Source: Toxonevra muliebris (lineage: Eukaryota; Arthropoda; Insecta; Diptera; Pallopteridae). Taken from it: a stretch of DNA of 64,000 nt. The stretch is taken from the NCBI GenBank assembly GCA_963691655.1, contig OY829326.1, forward strand, positions 117,277,388 to 117,341,387, in the 5' to 3' direction. A program made the translations under genes and the position numbers. Positions within the stretch are counted from its first letter, which is position 1, and each line of letters opens with the position of its first letter. This document shows positions 21,800 to 34,460 of the stretch, in pieces. The notes below the pieces were generated by a model. That model saw nothing but the letters and a program-made list of their open reading frames with translations, searched no databases and was not told the origin of the DNA.

Positions 21800-23260
21800 T
21801 TAGGCTGTTGTTGTGCCACATAGTGTACATCTGCCAAAGGCTGCTCTGATTTTATTTATTCGGCAAGCAATGCCCTCATCAGTTTTGCAGCCTAGGTCTA
21901 CTTCACTGCTGAGTTATGTAAATCTCTTCACTAACTTAATCCGGTTACCAGCATTCAACGACGCTTGCATTGGTCATTGCAGCTCGGGTGAGAACTTTGA
22001 GCCAAAGCTTTAAGAGACGTCGCACATTGGGAAAAATATAGGTAAAACCCTCGCATCGCTTATTTTAAGCTGTTGTGTGCATGTGCCCTTCAATTTCTTG
22101 CTCCTTTTCAGACAAATTTTCACATTTCCTCCGTAAAAAGTTTTGACAAATCACTCGATTGGTTTGTATATCTTAATTTCAGTAAAATTTTATTAACCCT
22201 TTAACGCCCGATTATGGTCAGTTAGGTCTTCCACAATCATGCTTTCATATTGATTTGTTTGTCTTTTATTAAAGGTTTAAAAAAATAGCTACGGAACTAT
22301 AGACAACCACTAGATAGCACAATTGCTCCAATTTTTTGATTTTCATATTCTCTTATCTTTTATAAACATCACTAAAATTTATGTAATTAGCATTTTACCG
22401 TTATAATAAATCACGAAATTTTAAAAATTACGTTAAATACTTACCTCTAAATTATGCAAAGAAGTGCTTAAGTCATTTAATTTTTTTTTAAACTATCGCA
22501 CCAACTCAGTTTATAATTTTTTTTTACATTTTCTTATTTCAGTTCTCTGCTTCAACTTGATAAATTTCAAGTTGTCGCAGCTTGTCGCGGATAAATTTGG
22601 TATCGTCTATTAGATAAAAACTCCTAATTATCAGATCCGAAATATTTCGAGGAAACCAGTGGAATCAAATAAGTTATAGCTTAACAAAAATTTGAAAATA
22701 TTAGGAAAAGCTCGAAAAACTAGGCATAACTTCATAAACCCGTATCTACCCAAATAAATTTAGCTGAAAAATTTATACGTTCACTGCTTTTCTTGAGTAT
22801 TGCCATCCTAAATGTAAGGTTTAATTAAATTCCAATGCATAATAAAGATTCCACTTTCATTTGAAATCAGTTATTTTAACAACATGCAATGAGAAAAATA
22901 AAAAATCGTTTTAGAAGCTCAACTTTGGATGATCCCGGTGACGAAGCCTTAGGGTTAATTGACTTCAGAAACTTGTTTTTCATATATTGAATATATCCAG
23001 ATTACAAAAAGTAAAGAATAAAAGTAAACCCCGTAACTTTCGAAAAACCCTTAATGCGAGGGTTTTGCCTATATTTTTCCCAATGTGCGTCGTCGTCATC
23101 GAATACAGTGGGCATGTTGTAGTCCATCTCAGACCACAATCAAGATGTGGGTAAAGTGTCGCTTTAATTAATTGAATTGTCCCAATTACTGGCAGAAATA
23201 ACACAGAAAACAATATGCAGTCTTGCCGAACATTACTGAAGAGTTCTAAAGACTCCGATA
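21800..23260 (-). pseudogene. Non-LTR retrotransposon RT fragment, split by an inverted-repeat element
   Basis: On the minus strand 23260-23095 reads NVRQDCILFSVLFLPVIGTI and then KAT...GLRWTT, the fingers/palm region of a LINE reverse transcriptase (family pattern VRQGCILSPxLF...). After the gap at 22021-23089 the reading resumes with DEGIACRINKIRAAFG, a pattern downstream of the YADD box in RTE-like LINEs. The YADD itself is not seen. Many stops and frameshifts are present. Clade assignment is tentative. Confidence 0.5.
22021..23089. mobile_element. Inverted-repeat element inserted in a LINE fragment (about 1.07 kb)
   Basis: CGCACATTGGGAAAAATATA plus GGTAAAACCCTCGCAT at 22021-22055 is repeated inverted at 23054-23089, with one or two changes. 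The sequences outside both ends belong to the same LINE fragment. The interior is AT-rich and shows no transposase. A clear target duplication was not found; GACGTC/GTCGTC flanks are only similar. The superfamily was not assigned. Confidence 0.6.
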
Positions 23261-23261
23261 T

Positions 23262-25080
23262 TTTAGGAGAGGTTTATTTGAGACTTGCCCAGAACCTTAA
23301 ATTTCAAATTTATTTGAAACACACAATAGCATATGGCAAGAAATAACAAAAGTCCTTACAAGGGTTAAAGTTAGTTTTATAAATTTCCCAATTTTTCTGC
23401 TTTTGCAAGATTTTTCCACATGAATTTTATAGACCGATGAAAAATTTTGAAACTAAACTAATTAAGTTAAGTAAACAAAAAAAAAAAAAAAAAATAAATA
23501 AATAAAATATAGCGCACACTCACACATACAAATATTCAATTACAAACGCGTAAAATACAAAAAAAGAAAAAAAACGCAATGCGAATGCCTTTGTGCAAGT
23601 CTCTGCGTATGAGTTTCTCATACATGCATATGTATGTATGTGTGTGTGTGTGTCTAAATCTATGAGTGTGTGTAAATATTTACGCTTGTGTTGCTACTTG
23701 GAGATTCTCTTTGTTGTTGTTGTTGGTGTTTTGTTTTCTTCTAACAATTCTCAAAAATGAAAAAAATGAAAAGAATAAAACTTTCTTTTTGTTGATCCAC
23801 TTACATATAATATAAAGACATTTAGTAAAATTTACAGCTTTACTCCCAAAAAGTATACTACTTTATATTAATGCAACAAAGCAGAATATTTTTATTACAC
23901 AAGAGAAGAGGAGTCACATTTGAATGATAGAAAATGACCTGAGTCTGACTCACTGAGTCACACAGTCGTCGTTGTTGAAAATAATTTAAAGGAATAAATT
24001 TATAAAAAAAAAAAATGTATAAATGCCTTAAGACTTCTTTTTTTGTTTTGTTTTTATTTCTTCTGTCTGCCTGATTGTTGGTCTAGTTGTCGTCGTAGTC
24101 ATCATCATCATCATCATCGTCGTCGTCGTTGTCGTCGTTATCATTATCGTAATCATTTCTATCCAACTTTGAATGCTTGTGTCCTCCATTTTAATCTATT
24201 TTGTATTTCTTCTGTGTCTCTCTGGGTACTTATTACACTCCTTCTATAAATAAAAAACGAAAAATGATTTGAAGAAAAAGAAAACTACGTCAGTATTTAT
24301 CATTATTACAGACACACAAAATATATTCGCTAAATAAAAGCAAACAAAAAAAAGTTATTCCCTTCAAGATCAACCCAACCTAACCTTCTTCCTTTACTAT
24401 CCCTGCTGCTATTTTCATTCGTTTCCATTATTATCGAATGGCTTCCCGAGCATTATCTCCGCCCAGCCATTGTTGTCTCTGTTTAAAGAGAAAAACTTTG
24501 CATTTTAATGTCTTTCTACACACACACACACACACGCACGCACAAATACACACAGTCACAGTCAGAGTCAGAGTCACCGCGCCATATACATACATAAAAA
24601 AAAAGAAGCTTATTTCATTATTTTCTAATTTTTTGTTTGTTTCTAATATTTATGGCAAGATTTTAAATATATATAAATTTTTTTGTGCAATTTATGTATA
24701 TAAACATCGGTTTAAGTAGTTTTGTCTATTGTGAAAAAGGGGTCAGAGGTCATATTCTTATTTACTGAAAATAATAAATAGCATGAAATATACATAAACA
24801 AAATTAGTTTTGTGTTGAATAGATTTTTACTTAATTTTAAAAACTGGCATAGTTTTTACTTAAGCACTTTATGTTTATATCATAGAATTATTTATGGAAA
24901 TCAGTCATAAAGTTTTTTTTTATTATAAACAAAAGTTCATTTTGCACTTCCTGTATTTGGAATTATAATTTTTAGAACTGACGTCTTAAAAGACGATTAA
25001 CTGTTCTAAAGAGTGCGCATGAAAACATTGTAGCTTAGAAAAATCAAGTAAGCCATAATTAGCCAAATTATGCAAAAATT
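23262..25080. other. Intron segment with microsatellites
   Basis: No exon or bounded element was recognised. Simple repeats include (TG)n at about 23636-23652, TCATCATCATCATCATCATCGTCGTCGTCG at about 24098-24140, and (CA)n at about 24518-24533, plus poly-A near 23479-23495. Confidence 0.45.
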
Positions 25081-25084
25081 TTTG

Positions 25085-25280
25085 ATGTGACAAGATCTTT
25101 ACAGTGGGCTGAAGGAAACTTTATGATAGAGTGAATTGATAGAAATTAAAATCAAATGCCACGGCGGTGTCGTCTGAAATTTCATAATATATGCGAGTTC
25201 ATAAGTGTGTTTCATTTTATTTTAAGCCTAAAAGTATGCAACACATTATTTCAATATCAAAAACGATTGTGAAATGTACT
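25085..25280 (+). repeat. Dispersed repeat Y, copy 2
   Basis: Inverted relative to the copy at 18540-18745. Shared blocks are TAGAGTGAATTGATAGAAAT and TAAGCCTAAAAGTATGCAACAC. The family is unknown. Confidence 0.6.
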
Positions 25281-25639
25281 TACTTATCAATGGAATAGTC
25301 ATATCAAAAATTATTTTTATTTAGTGCATAATTTTATTTTAGTTTGTAATTTGTTCTTTTCTAATTGAGATTGTAAAATAATATCAACATTAGGCGATGT
25401 AGACATGCAAAAAGCGAAGAAACTGCATTGAAAAGAGAAAATGAAAAACTTTAAAAAACCCATGGTTGCACTTTTTGACACAACAAATCGAACACTTTTA
25501 TAATTGAGTAAACAACAATGCGTAAAGTATGTTATTACATCATGTGACGAGTGTAGAAGGGACTCATTTTTTGAGTTTTTTATTATACTTCACTTTATGT
25601 AAAGTCTACAAAAAAAAAAAAATTAATTATAATTCTTTG

Positions 25640-26420
25640 TTTTTAAGGAAATTTCCTCCATCAAGGCTGTTAAGGTGTTTTCATTGATGTTTTTGGAAAC
25701 TGCAGTCTATAATTCCGTTAGTTTCTGCTTGATTAGAGCCCAATAACGTTCCAAAGGCCTCAGCTCTGGCCACTTTGGCGGACTAACCTCTCTAGGTAAA
25801 ATATTGATGCTTTGGATACTTTATGCTGCATTTCGCATGGTTTTAACCTCTTTTGCAACCATTCAGCAATATAAATATCCGTGTTGATTGACCCAGAAGT
25901 TACATACGACTGGCTTATTTTACCGCAGCTGCATATGGCCTGCCACACGAGAAATTTCTTAGGGAACTGAGTTTTTGTTTTTGGAGTTCTGTACTTTTCC
26001 GGTCCATTTCACCGCTGATCCGCTACATGAAAGTCGTTGCCTGGAAGCTGCGAAAAGTCCGCCCATACATATCTTTCGTCATCCATGATGCAACACTGAA
26101 GTTTTATTACAAAGTTTGCCTGAAAATTTTTTATTCTATTTCGTCCGGCAAAGTTTTTCGTAGCATTCCGATCTGGGTTTTTCTGAACTTTGTAGGATTT
26201 AAAGAGCAACTGCCTTTTGTAGCTTCTTTTCTACCCGAAGCATTTGGTCTAACGATACACATTTTCTGCCAGATTTCAACTTTCAATCAATGTTTTCAAA
26301 ATCGGGCCAACAGTTTGACGGGACCCTTGAAAAGTTTTGGCAATTTTTTTAGTGATTCTACTTAGGATTTTGTTGAAAAACTTTTACAATGATTTTTCTA
26401 ATTTCAGCTTGAGTATCCAT
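25640..26420 (-). pseudogene. Tc1/mariner DD37E-type transposase relic 2
   Basis: The start is the ATG at 26420 (MDTQAEIRKIIVKVF). Then come QTVGPILK-like helix-turn-helix remains, SYKVQKNPDRNA, the first catalytic block CIMDDERYVWADFSQL, VWQAICSCGKISQS and the terminal block PELRPLERYWALIKQKL with the catalytic Glu. The block with the second Asp (FWPDLASCH in relatives) is missing: the reading jumps from KRLKPCEMQHKVS to REVSPPKWPE. Stops and frameshifts are frequent. No terminal repeats were located. It is a different subfamily from the relics at 16.3 and 46.7 kb. Confidence 0.75.
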
Positions 26421-26454
26421 TTTTAGAAAACATTTTTGTGGAAATGAAAATAAT

Positions 26455-26683
26455 TTTTTAGGAGGCTATGAAAATTAAATCTAGAAGTTAATTTTCAAAG
26501 TCATGACTTAAGTTCATGTCAATTTCGTTATTTGAAGTTATATATAAACAGGTTAATGAACAAATGTAGTCATCACAACAACAACCTGTTTATATATAAC
26601 TTCAAATAACGAAATTGACATGAACTTAAGTCATGACTTTGAAAATTAACCTCTAGATTTAATTTTAATAGTCTCCTAAAAAA
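26455..26683. repeat. Perfect-type hairpin: 100-bp arms, 28-nt loop
   Basis: Arm 26455-26554 is followed by the loop 26555-26582 and the inverted arm 26583-26683, with only about three mismatches in 100 positions. The arm plus loop is the first part of repeat X (8645-8745). A transcript of either strand would form a long, almost perfect double-stranded stem. It lies between a DD37E relic and a maT element. Confidence 0.9.
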
Positions 26684-27033
26684 CTATCATGAACTGATCG
26701 AATGGGGATCGTTCAGAAAAAATGACACCTAGAATCATTTTCTCACAAACACACACACACTCCCATGTACTAGACTTTCAAATAACGAACTGTTATGCAG
26801 ACTAGCTACAATGGGAAAAAAACAACAACATAAGTGTATAGAACGGTAGTGGTAGTTTCTTTCAATATCTCTATTCAGTGAAGATATTTGGAATCAAATC
26901 CGTAATTCTGGGTTATGATTTCAAATAGTAGTAGCTTATATGGGATATTGAAAGATTAAGAACTATCACTAAGATCACTGATGAGGAATTGTGGCGGATT
27001 CCGAAACGGCCGTCTGATTTGCCCGTCTCTATA

Positions 27034-28321
27034 CAGGGTGACAATTGTAAAGTGACGCAAGTTTAATACTCTGCAGCAAGCTTTGCCATTTACCGTTACT
27101 TTAATTTAAAAAGCAAATTCATTCATCATTGGCTTTCCTTTTAATTTCATTTGAATTTTTGTTATTACATTTTGAAATTTCCATAAAAATGGACATGGAA
27201 AATATTCGGCGTGAAATTATGAAATTTCATTTGGCAAATTATAGTAGCCGTCAAATTGCATAGGCTTTAAATTTGTCAAGTCGTACGGTAGACCGAGCTA
27301 TTATTCGATATAATGAAACTGGGGGTTTTGGAGATAGAGACCGGGGAAAATTTTCAACAGTTGCCACTACTGGTTTAACAGAAAAAATTCGTAAACGAAT
27401 CAAGCGAAATCCAAGGCGCTCAATGAGAAAAATCGCTAAGGAAGTGGGAGTAAACCGTGAAACAGAGCGAATAATTGCCAAATCAAAGCTTAATCTTAAG
27501 CCGTACAAGCTCCGAAAAGCTCAAGATCTGACACAAAAAAAGAAAGATTTGCGACTGCAAAGATGCAAGGCGTTGCTACGCTCCTCCGTGTTAAAAAATG
27601 TTGAAAATATCTTGTTTACAGATGAAAAAATTTTCACGGTTGAACAACATTTCAATGCGCAAAATGGCCGAATGTGGCTAACATCATCATCGCAACAAAA
27701 TAGGACTGTTGGCCGAGTTCAAAAGCCAGCTTCCGTTATGGTATGAGCTGGAGTTTCCGCTAATGCCAGAACCCCTCTAATATTCGTTGAAGAGGGTGTT
27801 AAAATTGACCGGGTTGTTTATCGGAGCATTTTAAATGAACATGTTCTTCCCTGGGCCCAAGATACATTTGGAAATGAAAACTGGACTTTCCAGCAAGATT
27901 CTGCACCTTCCCACATGGCAAAATTAACGCAAACATGGATAAAAGACAATTTTTATGGATTCATAACATCTCAAGAATGGCCACCATACTCCCCAGACTT
28001 GAATCCAATGGACTACTCTATTTGGAGTATTTTAGAGAGTAAGGCTTGTGCATCTCAACACCACAGTCTGGAGTCGCTGACAAATTCATTAGAGAAAGCC
28101 TGGACTGAAATTGATCAGGAAGTCCTGCGGCGAACAGTTCTACGATTTCCGGATCGATTGAAGGCATGTGTGCAGGCTAAAGGAGGTTATATTGAATGAA
28201 GTGGGGTTCAAATGAATGCTTATATATTCAGCAATGTTAACACTTAATTGTACTTAATGGAAGTACGTCCTTTTGAAAATAATTGCTGAAATGTGTGCGT
28301 CACTTTACAATTGTCACCCTG
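27034..28321 (+). mobile_element. maT-type mariner (DD37D), copy B (1288 bp)
   Basis: Complete element with 26-bp inverted ends (CAGGGTGACAATTGTAAAGT plus GACGCA) that are perfect, flanked by TA at 27032-27033 and 28322-28323. The unoccupied target is preserved in the paralogous repeat X at 8745-8760. Confidence 0.95.
27189..28199 (+). pseudogene. maT transposase pseudogene, copy B
   Basis: 336 codons in a single frame with all three catalytic Asp codons (FTDEK, QQDSAPSH, NPMDYSIW; spacing DD37D). Two in-frame stops interrupt it: TAG in the first helix-turn-helix (QIA-stop-AL, near 27259) and TGA in place of the Trp codon of SVMVWAG (near 27744). The lesions differ from those of copy A. Neither copy alone is functional, though the remaining sequence is fresh. 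Confidence 0.94.
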
Positions 28322-28379
28322 TATACATTGTTGTTGTGATGACTACATTTGTTCATTAACCTGTTTATATATAACTTAA

Positions 28380-31300
28380 AAATAATTTAGTTTGGCTTCA
28401 TCTGTCATTAAAACCAGAGACGGTGATATGCTATTTTTTTTTATCGGACACTTCTTACAAAATTAGGAAGTAAAAAAAAACTATGTTGCAATTTTTTCGT
28501 GAGTACTCCTTATTATTAAAATAATTAAATATTTGAATTCCAAATATGTTTGCATGGCTACATCTGAGCCCCGAAGACCTTGAGATTTTTTCCTTTCAAT
28601 AATTTTAGAGCAAATATCTACTACTACTATAATAGCACAATAACCCAGAGGGAGCTTTTCCTAGAAGGAGCTTTACGCAAAAAAAAGAGTAAATCTGTGC
28701 CAATATACAAACACTCGGAGTAGCCCAAAAAGCTTTGAGCTCATGCACCGAAAAGCTTTAGTAGTCTCTGTGAGCCTGACTACACGAGTCAGATCTTTTT
28801 TTGTTTTAAGCCACACGAGCATAGTTATGCAGGCATAAAATGCTTGTCTACATGAACTGATTTTGGATGTGTTAGTGTGACGCGCACTCAGAAAAAATAA
28901 AAATGCAACCCTAGACAGAAATTCAAAAACGATTTTTGTGCATGTGTTAGTGCTTTAAGTCTTTGGCACATTGTGTACGCGAGAGCGAAGTAAACAACTG
29001 ACAACTACTATAAAATAAATGAAATCGTATGTGGTGTGGTCCATACGCAACGTATACGTTGAAGTAACGCAAGATGTTGGGTAACTCTCAACTTTGCCAT
29101 ATGTTGAGAGAGATTTGTGAGTGTGGCAGCTATCAGCTGACTAATTTTGTTAATGATGTGTATGATTGCATATCCGTTGGCAACGTATCCTTTGTGCCGC
29201 CCCTCTCCTTCGCTTACTTCTTGTCACTTGTATACTTCGCTCTCACGTACATAACGGTCTCTATGTACCAGAGCCTTTAGTCTCTTTGCACCAGGTCTCT
29301 GCCTGGCATAAAATATCGTTCCTCTCCTCGACTGCGAATAGAACAAACTAATACAAATTATAATTTTGAAATGCAGTGAAATTTTATAATCAGCAAAATA
29401 TCATCACTTCATAACTTTTCAGCATTATCACTTAATCTCTCTTAATTTTTTCTAAAGCACGTTAAAAATTTCAAGATTAAACCATACAGATTGGAGCCAG
29501 ACTAACTGTAATTTTAATTGAATGCGATAACTTTTAGATAAAAAAAAACAAAAAGTTAAAATTCCCAGTTTTTGATGAAATAAATACTCACGCAACCATA
29601 AACTTAAATTCAAAGTTTATTGTTATTCCTAGATGAGTCATTCCAAGTTGGAATTTTCAACAGAATTTTTATTGGTTGAAATGAAACATTTATTGATAGC
29701 GAATGGTAAATAGTGAACGATATCGTAGTAATAACTATAACTACATAACTTTTTATGACTTGACTACGAATGATATGGATTTGAATTATACTATCAATGA
29801 AATAAGAGCGACAAGCCACATATAAATTGCAATAGAAAAAATTTTTGTGGAAACTATGGCATATGCCATCAGAAAAAAACAATCCATTAGATTTCTAATG
29901 ATTTTTTTTTTTAATTGTACTAATCACTCATCAACATCAGGTTCGTTGTTATTAAGTTTTCATTTCTAGAATGCACTAATTTTACATATTACTTTATTGG
30001 GAAATATAAACACAAATCAGGCAAACTATCAGGTAACAAGCTGTTGTTAGTAATAAAATGCAACGAAGCATAAAATCAATGACAACATTCGAATAAATAT
30101 TCATGAGCAATATTTCATTTTGAAATTTTTGATAATTTTTGTTTATTTGTTTCAAAAATAAATAAATTAACTTTAACGCTGTTCAGTAAATAAAATATGA
30201 AACAAATTGTGTTTGTCACTGTAAAAAATATGTGAAAAAGTGCAAATACTATATGATGAACTTGATAAATTAAATATAATTTAATAATCAGTAAACAAAT
30301 ATTTTTCAAATTGATCATTGCAATTGCTGCAATTGAATGGAATTGTACAGCATTATTGAATGGATTGCAAAGCTTAAAGGGGGGAGCTTGAAATTGGGGG
30401 TTAAAAGCCGTAGAGCGGAATTCCTTAATGCAAACACAGAAAAATTGTGATGCGAAATTATGAAGCAGTGACTAACTGACTGATTGACTGAGTGCCTGAT
30501 AATAACCAAACAGGCAGATCAAATTAAATGATACATGAGAACCGCACGCCCCAATTTCTCCATTTAAGTGCATTGTGATTTAAATTTATTGAACAATTAC
30601 AATACAAAAGAGAAAACAACATACATAAACATAATAAAAAATAATAACAACAATTTAATAAAAGATCAAAAATCTCATTAATTTAACATGATACCGTTTG
30701 TTGCAACAACAAATTACGATATTGTTAACATTCATGCACTATACACTAATACTAGCGTGTTAAACTCAATATGTTAAAAATACAAAAAAAAATCCCAGTT
30801 GCACAAATAGTGAGCACTCCTTAAGAGAGTAATAAACGATGCTTTGATAAATTCGTTCTCTTTTCGAATCTGAAAAACAACAAAAACATATATGGTATAA
30901 ACGTCTAACGAATAACAACAAAATAGAAAGAGAAGAGAGAGAGAGTGCTTTTACAAAAACAACTCAACTAATAACAATACCTACTAAATTTCTCTTGATG
31001 CCGTTAAGTTGATAAGTTGAGACTTTTTTTTCATTTTGCTAATTTAGTTTTTGACTTTGGGAGGGCACAGAAAAAAAAAAAACCAATCAGTGTTTATAAA
31101 ATAAATAAAAAATAATAAATTTCATTAAATTAAATAATTCTGATTTAAAAATGAAGAAAAAAGTGAAGTGCTGGAAAATATATAAAGCGAAAGTTCAAAT
31201 AAAAATATCCTCAAAGAAAAAACTCACCACCATCAAAATAAATATATACGTTTTATATATTTTCATTTTTATATTTAATTATATTCTTCTTTAATAAAAA

Positions 31301-31405
31301 AAAATGAATATTTAAAAATGTATCTACATAATTGATATCGTCGTTGATACTGCAAACGCCGCAGCAGCAATATAAACGACGATTTTTTTCTACTCAAAGT
31401 AATTT
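28380..31405. other. Intron segment, mostly featureless
   Basis: AT-rich. A small hairpin (CTCAACTTTGCCATATGTTGAG) is at about 29087-29108, and 28980-29350 is GC-richer with clustered GAGAGAG and CTCTC, perhaps an old repeat. No exon or transposase was recognised. Poly-A and (GA)n runs lie near 30940 and 31075. Confidence 0.4.
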
Positions 31406-31409
31406 CACT

Positions 31410-31770
31410 CAAATAATGTAGCAAAGAGGAGAGAGGAATGGAAGAGCAAATAAATTCCTCTTAATTGCTCATTTTAAAAATTGAAAGGGAGAGTGTGCTT
31501 TTTGTGTTAATTTTTTACTGCTTTGTCAGCTTTTACACACACCGATTTCTCTCACAGATTTTCTGTTTGTTGGCGATTGAGGGGAGACGATAGTGTACCA
31601 GCTGTACCAACGATTTTACACCCATTTTTGACGTTTGCCTTTTGCAAGTTTTGCATCTCTGTTCCACTCATGTAAAACCAATAACAAAAATGCAATAGAA
31701 ATACAAAATCGGTCGGTCGAAATCGTTGATTATAAAAGCTGTCGCCGATTAAACAAGATAACAAAAGAAA
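31410..31770 (+). repeat. Dispersed repeat T, uninterrupted copy
   Basis: 31528-31770 matches 12270-12745 minus its 245-bp MITE. CACTCATGTAAAACCAATAAC here is the empty form of the occupied site at 12419-12669. No coding content was seen. Confidence 0.65.
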
Positions 31771-32940
31771 ATATGTAAAAATCGGTAAGAAAGACTTTTG
31801 GAGGCTAAAACGAGTACTCCATGCCCTAAGACAAGCAAAGTTACAAAAAGAGTACAAAATGCAAGGGTTCTGGAGCAATAAAGGGTAATCCATTGCACGC
31901 TTTGAAGCGGTAGCTGATTACTCTTACGATCATCCTAAGTTCAACTGGGAAATTAAAAAGTCAATTATATCTGTAAAATACAAAGATAATTAATTTTTTT
32001 TTAGTTTTTCTCTTTACTATACTGTTGTTCAATATGTTCAAGTGCAACTAAATCAAGAGATAATAATAGAAAAAAATAGAAAAATAAATACACAGTGATA
32101 GTGGCACACATAACAAAACAAAAACGAATATAAAAGACAGAGAATAATAATTACAATAATAGATAAAACAATTTTTATTCTAAATGTATATGTACATACA
32201 CAAAACTTGGAATAGTTAATGTCCAGACCATTCTTCATATGATAAAAATAAATATAATTTAATCTGCTTGTAGTACTCGCATTTATTTATATAATTCATG
32301 TTTATTATTGTTTACACAAGTAGAACCTTCGAGTCAACTTGCGAAGCATTTATCAATTTGAAGATAGATAAATAGATAGAAATCAAGGAGAAGTATAGCC
32401 GCCATATGGTTGAAAAATGTAAGAAGCGAAAGCTATTTCATAATATATAACTATAAGTAGTTAATGTAAGTAGATATTTTATATTCATACTAAAAGAGCA
32501 GAACATTTTAATATACCATACGCTACTAGCTTTTATATTTCTCTTATTTAAACTTGATATAAGAGACCAAGACGAGTCACTTCAATTGTATATAATTTTA
32601 TTAGATTCATTATTAAATCATATTATTTTGAAAAGTGTGTATTAAATTGCGTTCAAAGTGAATGTGTTCTTCAAGTTAAAGTTTTTATGATTTCAGCTTG
32701 ATGAAAAATTAATGAGAAAATAATAACTTTATTTCATTTTTGCACAGATTTTTTAATTTTTAATCTACTCAAGGTTTTCATTATAGAATTTGTAATTTAT
32801 AATGAAGTCTTACGTAATTTTGGTGTTTATTTTTTAAGCTTCAACTTTTATATTAAATATTTTACGCTATTAATACACAATACACAAGTATGAAGTATCT
32901 GATTAGAGTAATGATTTTATCTGAAAAATGGGGGAGACCC
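31771..32940. other. Intron segment without recognised features
   Basis: Very AT-rich; no exon or element boundary supported. Confidence 0.4.
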
Positions 32941-32944
32941 ATTA

Positions 32945-34460
32945 AGTATTAATTTGGATTTGAAAAACCGATTGACGGAAGTACCTGAAGCCTTTTAAGG
33001 AGTGCGCACGGGTGCTCATTGTGTATCCTCATCTTGAGCATTTTTGTTATTTCGTGTAGGTGGCCTTCGTCTGACATCAGATGGCAGGCCGTAGCAATGT
33101 GTAGAGCGGCATTTTGTGGGACCATACTGGGGCAGCGTATCGTCTTGCACGTGGTTATGATGGTCTCCTTTCTTTTGTCCCAAGTAATTCCAGCTAATGC
33201 TTTCAGTACGTTGTTCCTCTCTCTTAGACGATTCCGCAGATTCGTAGCGTGCGCCGTGAAAGTGAGAAGACTATCGAAGGTTACCCCGAGAATTTTTGGG
33301 TATCTCACCGGTTTCCTTCGATGAGTATGTCAAGTGTCGTTCTCACTTCCTTTGTCAAAGAGGTGAAAAGCGCGGCGGAAGGCTTCTCCGGTGAGAGTTG
33401 AAGGTTTCGGCTTCTGAGAAAGAGGAATACCATCTCTAGGTACTGGTTTATGTCGCAGCAGAGTGAAGCGATGTTGTTGCCTGTTGCAAGAATTGTACAA
33501 TCGTCAGCGTAAGTGACCAGTTTGACATTACTTGGCGGTGGTGACAGTTTGGCAACGTAGTGATTAAAGATAATTGGGGACAGAACACCACCTTGCGGGA
33601 CGCCCTGTTTTACTCTCCAATGTTTCGATTTGACGCCTCTAAATTCGACAGACGATTGCCTTCCGTTTGAGTAGTTCGCCAGTCATCTTTTGGTCATCTG
33701 TGGAAGTGAAGATTCTTGTAGTAAGGTAGCATGATTCACCTTATCGAAGGCTTTTGATAGATCCAGTGCCACCAGAAATGTTCTGCCGCAGGATTTTCGC
33801 CTGTTCATACCTTGGCTGATTTCCGACTGAATTGGATTCAAAGCTTTAGTGGTGCTGTGGCCTTTTGGAAAACCATGTTAGTGTTGCGCAAGCGTAAGGT
33901 GTTCTGTGAGGGACGGCAGAAGTATTACATCGAGCTCCTTGGAAATTGGAGAGAGCAAGGCGATAGGTCGGTATAATTTACCTTGTTGTCTACCCACTTT
34001 CTAGACATCGGGTATAACTGCCTCTCGTAATGAAAGGTTAAGCACTACTGTCATATATTCGACTGCCGGCCCGTTCAGGTGCTTGAGCATTATTATTGAG
34101 ACATTGTCAGGGCCCAGAGCTTTTGACGGCTTCGGGTTTTCAATCGCTCCCGTCACTTCTGCTTGTGTGAATGGTACTTTATTGACCCTCATTATTCTCC
34201 TCTTCGTCTTGTCGTTACCTACAGGGTGTTCAATGAACTGATGTCTGATGTCGGCATTCAGTTCCTTTAGCCGCGGGTCACCATGGTTGAGCAAATTTTT
34301 GGAATTCTTCCTGCTGGGATGTAACTACGGCCTGTTACATGTCCGCAGTGCGTTGAGAAAGATTTTTTTCGCCTACGCGGATGGGTTTGGGCGTGTGTTG
34401 TTGGCCAAGGAGGAGGTTGTTGAAAAATTACCTATAGCTAAGGGCCACCCTAGTATCCAT
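32945..34460 (-). pseudogene. Non-LTR retrotransposon (LINE) reverse transcriptase, degraded
   Basis: Read on the minus strand in several frames, the RT motifs come in the right order: KPSKALGPDNVS, YRPIALLSPISK, LVALDLSKAFDKVNHATLL, GVPQGGVLSPIIFN, VTYADDCTIL (catalytic YADD at 33500-33511), then KILGVTFDSLLTFTAHA and the thumb region. It belongs to the jockey/CR1-like group of insect LINEs by motif style; the exact clade is not certain. Stops and frameshifts occur between blocks, and the C-terminal part has an internal deletion. The catalytic Asp pair is intact but the frame is not. The upstream endonuclease is not recognised. Confidence 0.8.

Larger units (their letters stand above)
26820..28376 (-). 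repeat. Dispersed repeat X, copy split by maT copy B
   Basis: 26820-27033 and 28322-28376, read on the minus strand without the mariner, align continuously with 8700-8900. The segment near the loop (GTTGTTGTGATGACTACATTTGTTCATTAACCTG) is identical to the matching part of the hairpin at 26583. Confidence 0.75.

Noticed and set aside
24043..24249. Open frame with His/Arg runs (SHHHHHHRRRRC)
   Set aside because: It is the translation of a TCATCATCATCGTCGTCG microsatellite; no protein family or splice context.
28980..29350. GC-richer block considered as a host exon
   Set aside because: Frames are short, without splice sites or known motifs; more likely an old repeat.
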